A program made the position numbers and the translations under genes. Shown piece after piece: positions 1-11,348 of a stretch of 64,000 nt of DNA. The notes beneath the pieces were generated by a model. It saw only the letters and a list, made by a program, of their open reading frames with translations, did no database searches and was not told the DNA's origin. The DNA comes from Nymphaea colorata (taxonomy: Eukaryota > Streptophyta > Magnoliopsida > Nymphaeales > Nymphaeaceae): NCBI RefSeq assembly GCF_008831285.2, contig NC_045139.1:14304354-14368353 (forward strand), given 5' to 3'. Positions within the stretch are counted from its first letter, which is position 1; each line of letters begins with the position of its first letter.

Positions 1-962
1 AATCTTTCTAGTCATCCCACACGGAACTTTCCACAAGAATTGGAGTCAGTGGAATCAGAGCCACTAGACAACTCAGTGACATACTACTTACTCTTACATC
101 ATGTAAGAATGACATATTGACATGTAATTTGTCATCTTCAAGCCCAACTTTTCGCATTGTCTTACACTGTAGTTGATTCAATTCTGGGAATTATTGAAGA
201 ATTAGTTGGATAAGGTCAATATTTCCAACAGAAAAGTTGGCTCTAAATTAGGATTGGCTAAAAGTATGAATCTCAATCCGACCATGAATCCATTCCAAAC
301 TGTGTAGTACACGTCAGACTCCTTGGTCCATGTTTCAAAATGGGCTGGATGGGAAGCCCGCCAGATGGTGCCACAAGCATGGAGGTACTGCAAGCAATGC
401 ACCACAAAGGCGCGCACCATCATTCCTCGGCCACGACAACAACGTTCTGCAAGCAGGATCAACCGCCTAGGCTTCAGCCACCATCGTGGCTGGCACCAAA
501 CCATGCCCCGAGCCGAAAGCCAGACCAGCCATGAGCCGTTCCGCATACGACCAAGGCACGCCCCTCCTTTTGATTCCAAAGTTTGCCTCGTGTAGGCCGA
601 TGCGGGTGCCGCCACACCAAAAGCATGTAACCATGTAAGAAGTTGTCTCATAGAGTTCATAAGCTACACATGTTGTCATGAGCGAGATTATCTGTTCAAG
701 TCTTGCATGGATGCTCTGTTGACAAAAGAAACTTTGCTTCCATGACTTGCTCATTATAGTAACATATAAAAGGACCAATCAAATGCCAGTGATGACCAAT
801 ATTCTGTTTCTTCACCTGACTACCAAGTTACCAATGAGTTGTTTCCAACCCAATATGAAACTAACAACAATCAAGTTATCAATGAGTTGATTCCAACCAA
901 ACTGAAACTGTCAACCCCAACTTAAACATTGGGGAGGAAATCATAATGAAATGCTTGGAAAC
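1..962. other. distal part of NOL6 intron 14, content unresolved
   Basis: No continuation of NOL6 coding sequence was found left of exon 14, so the stretch is read as intron reaching beyond the window edge. It holds a GC-richer block at about 310-620, open on the minus strand, that I do not recognise. It also holds an imperfect internal repeat at about 820-910, in which two blocks share 'caatgagttg'. The composition change suggests an inserted element, but no terminal repeats or target-site duplication could be seen inside the window. Confidence 0.4.
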
Positions 963-3900
963 CTGAGTCTAATAGCTGCACACTAGAGATTCGCAAAGGG
1001 AGATCTTCTAGGCTCCGCAAACGTTTGGATAGAACATCAAATGCCTTTCCGATATCACCGGAGTATGAAATTGTGTCTGCAGAATTCAGAAGCTACTTGT
1101 TACTCTGGTATACCTAATTTGACAGAGGACCAAAGATCATCACAAAATTAAGCCAAAAAGAGAAAGTTTTGTGACAATACCTCTTGACCCATTTAGAAGA
1201 CAAAAATCAAGCTGATCACAAACAACAACAATCCGCTCCTTCGGAATGGCAAGATGGGAAGAAAGAATATGCTCAGCAATTGCCTTTATTATAAGATGAT
1301 TTTCCCATTCACGAAACTCCCACACTGTCAAAAAGGGCAAAGATCCAATATCCATAGTGTGTCCCAGATGGTACCCTCCTACTTACAATCACATAGTAAA
1401 TAATAGAAAGCAATACCTACAGATTCTGCAATAGTTCCATCTAGAAAACGTCGTGTCTCAACTTTAGATCCCCAAAATTTTTTGTATTTAATAACCTGTA
1501 ATGTACAAAGAGATTGTCATGACAACAAAGATCAAGTGACTCAACAAAACGAATAGGCTAATAACTTTTATTTTAACTTTTTAGCAATATGAAATCAAAT
1601 GACAAATTCATTGCCTCCTCTTTGTTCTCTGGATTTGGGCCAATATCTTTTAATCGGAAACCCTTCTCAGAAGAAGCGATCACGATCCCAACAATTAAGG
1701 GTCCATCACCAAGCCCTTTGAGCCCCTGTCAACCAAAAGAAGGCATACTTTAGAAAAGATCAGGTCATTCTGGAGAACATGGCATCTAAGTTAAAGCTGT
1801 ACATTAATTAGGAAAACTAACATCTTCTAAACTCCATTCAGGGGGCACATTTCTCCAAACTGCCCGGACAAATTTTGCCCTATCACTGAGCCCTTCTACC
1901 AAAAGAGAGTAAACATTCCCCTCAGAGATCCTCCACAGCTCCTTATCCAAGCAAGGTTTTGATGCTTTGGTATCATCATCATCTTTCAAGTATATCCTGA
2001 CAAAACACATAAAAGTTAATCACGGTAATGGAATCGCTCATCAGACAAAAAAAATAATCAAAAAGTAATGGAATCCCAGTTTCACCAAGCAAATTACAAG
2101 CCCAACAGAATGCATGTACTTTTTACTAATATGGCAAAATTCCAACATAATTTAATAAATGTTCTTGTCCAATGAAGTCCTCGAATATTTCCTGTTATTA
2201 TTCTTCAGGTCCAAATAAAACAAAGTGAAGCAAAAGAAAATATAGAACATGTAAGTGGAGAACCCCTTTTGCTTACCATAATAAATTTTGAAAACTAGAA
2301 AAACTCAAGAAAAGACTGATAAAAAGCGGAGAAAGTTGATATCCAGAATGCAAGTTGAGAGATCAGACGTAACTGAACAAAATTGCATGCACAGCTATAG
2401 AAACATAGCAACATAAATCATCTTCAAAAGCAAGGAAAGATAGATAACGTCCATACAGATCATAATCTCAATTTATACAGGATGTTGAACAAGATGATCG
2501 GTCAAGAGCAGCACTTTCTGTGTCATGTATGGAAGATCTAGAAGAATAGTGAAGGATACTTTCAAGATCATCAAGGTGCAATGCCCGTGCATGTATATGA
2601 CAAGAGACCTGAACACCAAAATGAATCCAGGCAAATATCTTGCAAAGAAACTTGTCCATCACCATTTGTCTTTTCCTCCTCCCTAAATGCCACTCTTTCA
2701 AAAAAACGGACTCCTTTCTCCCACTTATGCAGCTTATTGCCTCCATCGTGTTATTCCGGGACAAAAATTCCTGCTTAGTGGACTATCACACCATGCATCA
2801 TTACTATACCAAATTTCTGAAGTCAGATTATTAACATTAGCTACATCCAACAACACAGAAGTCTTTTGAACTCCCAAGGTGCAAAAAAAGAAGCAAATAA
2901 TTCTTCTCCTTGTGACATGCCACAAGCAAGCAATACCAGAAATACAGAAATCTTTATGATGCACTTTGATAATAACAAATGTAACATTAATTTAGACAAG
3001 GATAACACACAATGTTGCAATAATCCAACTTATTCAGATAACCATTTTACGAAGCATACCTTATACAATAATCAAACTTGGCAGCAAAGTCTACCCTGAC
3101 TACAAAAACTTCTTCAAAACCGGCATCGTTTTGTTTGTCCATGCAATTAAGCGTCCATCTGGCCTCATCCCGAAGCTGGAAAATGGTTGCAAACATTTCA
3201 TCATGAAATCGAGCAAAAAGGGGAAAAGGGGGAAAAAACTAAGATCATTGAAAAACAGATACCTCCAGCAAGGCACTCCTGGTCATTCTGAATGCAAGGT
3301 TAAAACCAAATGGATCACACAATGAAAAACTAAATACCTGCATATACTTCCTCTGTTCCTGTCAATTTTGAAAGAAAGAGTTCCATAACAAAGAAAAAAA
3401 ATTCAGCACGTAAGTAAAGGTAGCTGTCAGAATGGAATTTTTAAAAATTTAGTTACAGATACAGTAATTTGAAGGTACATATCAAAAAACCCAAAATTGT
3501 GAGGTACATGACGCAACAGATAACATGAACCACTTGAATAAACCTGAATTTTGGATAAACATGGATGAACTGACACATATCCTATGTAAACCACAGGAAA
3601 ACAATTTCTAGTTCTTCTTTTCTCCTTCGAATTTGCAGATGGTGTATAACAGAACAACATGAATCAGAACTGCATTTAGCATATATAACAATTAAGGATG
3701 TATGAACATATTCACTGTCCAAGCAATTAAGATTTCAGTGAAAGAATGTCACCACAAGAGTATCTTAAGGGTGGAAAAAAACTTCTTCTCTAAGAAACAA
3801 AACACTGCTGCAGATATACTTCATAGTTACCTCATAATTTTCAATTGCTAGCAAAAAGCAACCACCTCAAGAAAGATTTGGATAGTCTACCTCTTCTGAA

Positions 3901-6900
3901 ATATTATGCTGGGATGCTGAATGAAGAAACAAAACTTTGTCCAACAACTTTGAGGTGGCTGCAGAAATTGGCAGAAGAAATCAACACACTGTACTAGCAT
4001 GTCAGGATTTCTTTCAAAAGCAAAGAAAATGAGACCAACCTAAATGAGAACTTTTTCCAATGGCAGGGAGTGCAAATGAGAGCATTGACAAAGAATGCCA
4101 ATCAGACAAAAAAAGAAGAAGAAAAAAGCTGATAAAAATGTACTAAGGAAAAGGTTTACAAAATATGCTAATATCATATGCAACCATATCCATCAAATGG
4201 CAGGGAGTGGAAATGAAAGTATTGACAAAGAATGCCAATCAGAAAAAATTAGCTGATAAAAATGTACTAAGGAAAAAGTTTAATGCTGATATCATATGCA
4301 ACCATATCGATCAACCATGCCAATCTACAAGTAAGCAATAACAAAAACATTCAACATTCAAGGAGACATTAATCAATTAACAATTTAAAATAGCAATAAC
4401 TCAGTCCCTGATTTAAGCGTACCACTAGAAATTTTCCTTAGAATGATAAATACACGCTCTTTGTTTATAGGAAGAATTAAGAAAATACATGCTTATGCTG
4501 TCAAAGAGCAAATAACATAAGAAGAGCTTTTTCTTTGTCTGACCATGCTGCTGTGACGCTGTCCAAGATTTTCTTGACCACTTACTGGATATTGGATGTG
4601 ATAGGGTAAAATGTTAGTTATTGCTACTAAAAAACATCCAAATAAAACTGTCATAAATCTCACGATATATACAACATGGAAATAAGGAGAGAGCAAAGAA
4701 GCCTAATAAATAATAATCAAACAAGAACAAGGCAAAAGTCCAAAAACTTTGCAAATGAACTGGAGGATGCACAAACCTAAGAAGTCCAAAGTCACCCGAA
4801 ATATCTGGATTGGCTTCATAGACTGCCTGACACGAGCCCCACCAAGATCTGTTGTAAGGTATGCTAGTATAACAGACAGCAGGAAACCATTCAAGCAGTC
4901 ATGGGTATATATGGAACTTCTATTTCTAACCCAAATCTGCAATTGTCAAGTTATAAGTTTGTCAGTAAAGGTCATTAGAGAAAAAAGAATTAAATAACAA
5001 ATCCATTCTCAAAGTTTTATTTGTCAATTTCATCGATGTCATTATGCAACGTGAACCACCTAGGTTGTCTATCCTGAATAAACAAAATGACGTAAAAGAG
5101 AAGAAGCTGAGGAAAACAGTCAGAAAGTAAATTCAGTTGATTATGAAAGCAGCTCGAAAGCAAACATAAATGACATAACAATAACTTTAGATAACTTACT
5201 TTTAACAGGAGTAATGCCTGGCTCAAGTCCTTCCACCCAAGAAAAATATCTTTGACAAAATCTGCAGTTCTCTCCAAAAACATGTCTTCCAATATGCTAC
5301 TGTTGTAATTGGGTGAAGCTTGAGAATCTACTTCAATAAATTTACATAATACAAACTCATTTAAACTTACACAGATCAACCATATGTTTGGAGAAAGTTC
5401 ATTGATAACAAGTTAACAACATAGGTTAAAAAGAAACCAAGAACAAGTTACAGATGAACAGTGACAAGTACCTTGGTTTGCAGAGCGGATGTTATTACGG
5501 CTTAAACCTAACTTTGAAATTGCAAATACATTAGCTGTACATGGGATGATCCTTACAAGAAACCCAGACGCTGCCCCAAGATCAAGACCTACCAATTTGA
5601 AAGGAGTAATGCCATAAAAGATCCAATAGAACCAGGTAAAAGAGCCCAATATAATTTTGATAATGATCAAAAGATACAAGCTTGATGCACATGAACCAAA
5701 TTCCTCCCATATCCAACCACCGTACTGTAAAAAACATGTCAGATGATCAATCAAGACATGCTTCTAAGTCAATGGCCTTGCATGTTATTGTTACAGGTTC
5801 GAATAATAAGAATATATATATATATATATATATATATAAAGCAAATGCCCCCCATAACCAACCACCACACTATAAGAAACATATCAGGTAATAAATCAAG
5901 ACAAGCTTCTAATTCCACATCCTGTATGTTTACCACTATTCATTCAAAGAATAAGCACACACACATACACTCTTTGGAGATCATTGAAAGAAATTCCGTA
6001 TATGCTAAGTGCACGTAACCCAACATTGCATACTGAAGCCCTCTCAATGCTCTTAATTCTGTTCTTTTGCTTAAAAAATTTCAAATATTACAGTTCTAAC
6101 TTCTAACTTCTATGTATTAACAGAACCACCTTCAAATTTGATCTCCATTGCCAGATAGGCCATCATCAACAAAAATATGAAGCTATGGTGAAGCAACTGT
6201 ATCTTTTTATAATTTATACAGATCAGAAGAAAAGCTTGAAGAAAAACAATTTGGATCACTGAAAATATCATGATGTTAACCAAAAATTTGAGAAAACAAA
6301 AAAAATGGCATTTTTTTAAAAAAACGTAAAAATAATTTTATTGTGTTTTTTATATTTTTTTCCTTGTTTTCCCGATTTTCTCTTTTTTAACCTTATAATT
6401 AAAATACCTGTCATCATTAAAACATTACTTTTATCACTTTATCCAGTTTTTTATGTCTTCTTATTAGGTTTCTCATTTATTCATTTTGACCTAATTTTTA
6501 TAAGTATTTTTATTTTCCAAAAATTTTCTGACACTTTCCCAAGAAAAATATCTGAAAAAATTTGTCACTAAAAGCCCAAGAACAACATTTGTGACAATGG
6601 TTTGAACTTTGAATTAATAAATTTGAAATACAAAAAAAAAAAACTGTAACCAAATAAATTACAAAACTAAAAAATTATACGCAAAGGTGCATAAGGTAAA
6701 CATACCTAGATGTACAACCAAAATTGGTTTCCTCGCCTCATTCTGAAAGGTTGACCACTGTAGTTCACGGACAATTCTGCATGATTTCAAATGCATTGCA
6801 ATAACAGAGAGGTACAAACATCTTTTTGCGTGGTATCTGTGATCCAAGAAGTCCTTCTCGCGGAAGCAGCTCTACATCAAGGAACCAATTAATCATTTTA

Positions 6901-7847
6901 CTACTACAATATCTTTATTAGCAAAGTGACCAAAAACTTTTGCAGTAAAAAATGTGTTTCACTATTGCTCATTTCCTTGGGGGAATTTTTTTTTTTTTTG
7001 CTGTCCATTTTTCTTTTTGTTAAACTTATTTGCTTACACCAGTCAACAAAATTGAACGTATTAGAATGCAATTTTGTGATCCGAAGCTACAAGAGTAGGT
7101 AGCAAACTTGTTTCAGTATTGCTAATAGGATAAAAAAGTTGCTGTCGGAACATGACAAAGTTCAAAAACTCCAACAACTTCGTTTAATAAAATACTCAGG
7201 ATTGTTAATATCTGTGTTACGATTGCAATGCTTTAAAACAGCGCTAGTTCTGCAGTATGTTTATGAAACAAAATACAGAGAGAATGAAGTTACTTATACA
7301 GGCACTACCTTAGGCATGCGTACAAGCACATCAACGTTTGTAACTGGCTTCGCAACTGCTTCAATTGCATAGCTTCCAACTATTTGATAGGTTTCCGGCT
7401 TTTTGAATATAAATTCTACCTTATCAACAGGTACACCAAGGTCCCCCACGAATTTGGGTGCTAGACTAGCATCAACCTGAATTAAGAAATCTCTCAAAAA
7501 CAAAGGAATAAAAGATCTGGGAGGAACAGAGAAGAATCCTGCAACTTATAGCAGAGCTTGACAAAGTGGTGAGGTAAACCATCTATAAAATGCACAAGAT
7601 AATAGAATGGGCATACATGCTGCAAAATAAAAGAAAAGTGAGGTACAATAAGAAGCAACCAAACGGGACTAGCAATTAATGGAGGTGTAAAGAGAGGGAA
7701 ATAGGTGACCTTCTGCTCTGGAATGCTAGCCACAGTTTCTTCTATAGCCGATAAGGCATCACCAAGTGACTTCTTGATCAACGAATAATCCACTTCAACC
7801 TCCTTCAGGAGTTGCTCCACCTTGAAATTTGTTGTGTCCAACTCCAT
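963..7847 (-). CDS. NOL6: Nrap/NOL6/UTP22-like nucleolar protein, 14 exons, 3' part outside window
   Basis: Homologue of nucleolar protein 6 (Nrap in plants, Utp22 in yeast), a scaffold of the SSU processome needed for 18S rRNA maturation in the nucleolus. Exons in gene order: 7847-7710, 7476-7309, 6871-6706, 5588-5472, 5327-5200, 4936-4777, 3958-3891, 3358-3263, 3175-3060, 1996-1822, 1725-1615, 1495-1417, 1324-1181, 1076-963. Phase is kept at all 13 junctions, giving 593 residues; the family is about 1000-1100, so a little over half is visible. Family-like stretches include VDYSLIKKSLGDALSAI (exon 1), HRYHAKRCLYL (exon 3), NYNSSILEDMFLE (exon 5), RSSIYTHDCLNGF (exon 6) and CDQLDFCLLNG (exon 13). 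The start is the first ATG giving the conserved N-terminus. Intron 11 (1614-1496) begins with GC instead of GT. Family assignment comes from remembered plant Nrap sequences, not a search. Confidence 0.93.
4061..4334. repeat. 137-bp tandem duplication inside NOL6 intron 6
   Basis: Two adjacent imperfect copies share 'tggcagggagtg', 'gacaaagaatgccaatcag' and 'atcatatgcaaccatatc'. Offset is 137 bp (copies start at 4061 and 4198). The second copy has lost part of a GAA-rich run. It lies in the intron between exons 6 and 7 and does not touch splice sites. Confidence 0.75.
5811..5838. repeat. (TA)n microsatellite in NOL6 intron 3
   Basis: Uninterrupted alternating TA run of about 28 bp between exons 3 and 4 of NOL6. 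Confidence 0.9.
6330..6590. repeat. T-rich dispersed repeat in NOL6 intron 3, related to 22060-22500
   Basis: A T-rich stretch with the phrases 'ttttttatgtcttcttatta' and 'atttgacctaa'-like words recurs in the same order at 22060-22500. That suggests two old copies of one dispersed element. No terminal repeats were found, so the class is unknown. Confidence 0.4.
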
Positions 7848-8483
7848 CCTAGATTTTCGGATTTCTAGGTCCCCACTTTTCTTTTTCTACAGTAGGGAAC
7901 CTCTCACTTTGGATGAACACTGACAGCTAATGTGGTAGCAAAAAACAGCAGTTAAATACACCTTTAAATTAGGTGTGTCCAACTGCTTGACTGCCGTAAT
8001 GTCTTCGATGAATTTAACTGTTAAATGTACCGGTGTCTTTGTAACCCTTTAAGTTCACTTGTCCCAAAAGCATTTCCCACTGATCCGACTATGAAATAAG
8101 TACCGTCGATTTTTCTCGCGAAGTGATTGTGTATACTATCTCCCGAATGCAGAGGGACGAAATAATGCCATTCAAGCAAACAGCTCTCCCTGACTAGCTG
8201 CAATAACGCAAGGAATCGTGAAGCCCAATGGGGAAGACGTTCCGACAAATGTGACTGTACTCTCCGGACAACAGTAATCCCGATCGTAATCTGGTCACCA
8301 AAAAAAAAAAAAAATCGACATCTGAGATGACAGCAAACTTAGCACGGTCGCAGGCGCGCACACGCACATAAAATCGAGGCTGGCCCCTCTCGGAGCCAGC
8401 CAGGAGACGGAGAGAGCCCAGACGCGAGTTTCTCTTCCGACGGCCATATAGACTGCGAGGCAGGGCACAGAGAGAGAGAGTAC

Positions 8484-8650
8484 CTGGACTGACCGGAAGA
8501 CGACGACGGGGAGCCGGGAGAGAACCAGCGGAAGGCGGAAGAAGTACCCGGAGAGAGAGGAGGAGGGAGTGGGCGGGGAAATACGGAGGGAGTTGAGAAA
8601 AGACGCGGGACGAAGCGACTCGATTGGAAACCCTCGTCGCCCGTTTCTTG
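8484..8650 (-). promoter_or_regulatory. possible NOL6 5' leader exon and promoter-proximal region
   Basis: Upstream of the NOL6 start the minus strand carries a C/T-rich, GC-rich block typical of plant 5' leaders. It is followed at 8484/8483 by a good donor (CCAG|GTACTC). This would fit a non-coding first exon spliced to sequence just before the ATG at 7847. The matching acceptor could not be fixed; candidates lie near 8198 and 7885. No TATA box stands out. Confidence 0.35.
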
Positions 8651-10434
8651 AAGGTTTTTCTCTTAACATGCACCCCAACCTTATGGAAATTTGTCAAATT
8701 CATGCCTACTTAATTGAAAAAATCATTTTACCGGCTGTGACTCTCAGTTGAAACAAAACATTTTTACTCTTTATAATATGGAAAAGTTGGGAGTACTTTT
8801 CCTAAGCCGACGATACGACCATGCAAGTTTATGAGTTTTTTTTTATTTATTTAAAGGCGAATTTGTGTTAAGTGTGTAATTATGAAAAAAAAAGTTTATA
8901 ACAAGGGAGGGGTGGAAGCCGTCCCTTTATTATGAACATGGGGCCTTCCCACTAAACTCGTACACCCACTGTCGAGGTTACAAAAGTTTTTGATAGTTTT
9001 GGATTTGAGATTATTAGAATTTGAGCACCATAGATTTAAGATTATGACAAGTCCTTTTCAATCTTAAATCCAGCATTTTCTCAATGCAAACAAGTATGAT
9101 CTTTGCCACATCAAATCCATAGTTTTTAAATTCGACGACTCTTTGAGACTGACTATCAAATGCGTCCCTTAGTTTTAAAAAAATATATTTCTAAATTCTG
9201 AGTAGATCAAACCACTAATGCGTCGAATGGGTATTTCCAGAATTATATTATGTCCTCGATTCTTTTTTTGCTGAGTTTATCGATTGGATCTCATCTCTTT
9301 TCCTCACTCCATCCATGACTCTCCCTCTCGCATGCACTCTGTCTCTCTTTCTGAAACCCTAACCCAAAAGGCCCACATCTGATCGGTTTTGCCATTTTTG
9401 AACGTTTGTTTCAGGTATCATCGGCACTGCTGAATGTAGTTCTGGCAATCTCATCGGCACTGCTTTCTCTCAAGTCGATTGTAGTTCCGGCAATCTCATG
9501 GTAACCCAGGTTCCTGTTGGAACTGATTGAACAAAGTGGGCATAACATGGAGATGGAAGATCTTCCAAATATCATGGAGATTTAAATAACATGGAGATTT
9601 TAGTTCCATCTTGTTTTGCCGCCGGAAACCTAGCTTCTTGAGATCCCAACGAAAGTATGAAGCTCAAGAACAAACACGAAGCCAAACATCTTTCCCGGCC
9701 GCTCCTCCCAACAGTGTCGCCTATGTGGACGATGCCCTGCTTCCTGCCAAACTTTTTCGCCGGCAGGGGCCGAGAAATTGGCTGGAGCCTCAATTAAAAA
9801 AAAAAATAATTAAGAAACGCACCACCTTGCCAATGCAATCCAAACTTTTTCTTGCATAATGAACAAAACAATACAACTAAAAGGATTAATCAGCAAGAAA
9901 ATTGTTCATACGAAAGGCATCGTAACGATTCCGTTCTGACATACTTTTCGATTCATAAGGATATTTTAAACGGCAGCAATTATGTAAACTTATGCTTATC
10001 TTATTGGGCAAGGAGATGAATGTGTAAATAAAAAATGCTAGAACAAAAAAAAAAAAAAGTAATTGCAAACATGACTACATGAGTGGCGCAAATTCAGTAA
10101 CGTGTGTGATTCTTGTGTGGTTGTACGGGGAGAAAAAGTGTGGTTGTAGAGGGAGAAGAAAAGGCCGAACCCAGTGTCCCGAGTTTTGTCAGTGGTTCGT
10201 ACTAAACCCACGAGTTTCACAAGCCAGCTACCCTCACAAATTCAATATTATGTTATCAATTACTTGGAAAATGCCCAAGTGTGTGAGGAAACTATAAATT
10301 ATTTAAAGAAAGGACTGTTTTGAAGAAACCATTACTTTAATAAAAAGAAAGATTAAAGAAGGGAAAAAATGAAAAACTTCAACTACAAGGGTTTACTAGC
10401 CAATTGATCAGCAAATTAATATTATTAAATAATT

Positions 10435-10443
<9 letters not shown>

Positions 10444-10477
<34 letters not shown>
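10444..10477. repeat. (TA)n microsatellite
   Basis: Alternating TA run of about 34 bp in the intergenic spacer, preceded by a short CA run. Confidence 0.9.
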
Positions 10478-10478
<1 letters not shown>

Positions 10479-10793
10479 AAATCAGACCCTGTAGATATTA
10501 TGTTTAAAGTGTTTTTTTTTTTAAATCTAACCTTACCAATATGATTTTAAGATAAGATGATGCAAAACATGTATTAGTGTTTACCATTTGAGTTGTAATA
10601 GTGTTTTTATAACAAGCATAGCATTAACATTTTGATAATAAAAAAATCAACAATTTTCATAAAGACAGCTTGAATCAAAGCATATGTTATATAAACAATA
10701 GTTCTTATAAACATATTAAGATGTTTATATTTTTATTTAAAAATAAATTTTTAACAAAAAATAAAAAGGTCTGATTTTTATCCCTGACCTTAC

Positions 10794-10795
<2 letters not shown>

Positions 10796-10882
<87 letters not shown>
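10796..10882. repeat. compound (CT)n(TA)n microsatellite
   Basis: About 30 bp of CT followed directly by about 57 bp of TA, roughly 330 bp beyond the UGT stop codon. Confidence 0.92.
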
Positions 10883-10884
<2 letters not shown>

Positions 10885-10960
10885 ATGTGCGTAACTAAGG
10901 TACCATTGAAACTTAAAGATGGGGAAAGATTAGTTCTGTCAATCAATTATGTTATTAACT

Positions 10961-11156
10961 AAAAGTTTATCAGAATTGATTGACAACATTATCAAGAGAG
11001 AACTTCACATTTCGCATTGTAGGATTCAACATGAACACGATCAGAGTCCTAAAAGTTCATCAGAATTGATTGACACATTTGACGCAATTAAATAGTCGCA
11101 GAGAGAGAGCTGCGCATTTCACATTGTAGGATTCCACACGAACACGATCATAGTCC
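10961..11156. repeat. tandem duplication of ~90 bp downstream of UGT
   Basis: Copy 1 (10961-11050) and copy 2 (11051-11156) share 'cagaattgattgaca', 'cattgtaggattc' and 'gaacacgatca'. Copy 2 carries about 16 extra bases around a GA run. Together with the adjacent 73-bp duplication this makes the UGT 3' flank unusually duplicated. Confidence 0.8.
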
Positions 11157-11210
11157 AGAGCCATTGACGTCCACTGAACGAATGTGAAACTGCAAGTTCG
11201 CCGAGATTAA

Positions 11211-11348
11211 TCCGCCTTACTGTTTCCCGGTGAATATCGTCTCAATGAAGTCATTCAGGGAAGACAGAGAAGGCCGCCATAAATCTGCCTTACTCTTTCC
11301 CGGTGAATATCGTCTCAATGAAGTCGTTCAGTGAAGACAGAGAAGGCC
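11211..11348. repeat. 73-bp tandem duplication of the UGT C-terminal coding end
   Basis: 11284-11348 (last codons and stop of the UGT) and 11211-11275 (beyond the stop) are near copies at a 73-bp offset. Both contain 'cccggtgaatatcgtctcaa' and 'gacagagaaggc'. On the minus strand the outer copy lies just after the stop, so it does not alter the protein. Confidence 0.9.

Larger units (their letters stand above)
8751..10960. other. intergenic spacer NOL6-UGT
   Basis: No credible coding exon. At about 9418-9500 there are two near-copies of 'catcggcactgct' followed by 'gtagttc(t/c)ggcaatctcat'. About 9600-9790 is GC-richer and open on both strands without a recognisable protein. A 'tttgatagt' near 8985 and 'actatcaaat' near 9154 could be eroded ends of a MITE, but this is weak. 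Confidence 0.5.

Noticed and set aside
8194-8703. 169-residue and overlapping 127-residue minus-strand frames
   Set aside because: They lie over the C/T-rich leader of NOL6; Leu/Pro/Ser/Arg-rich translation of a simple composition with no motif.
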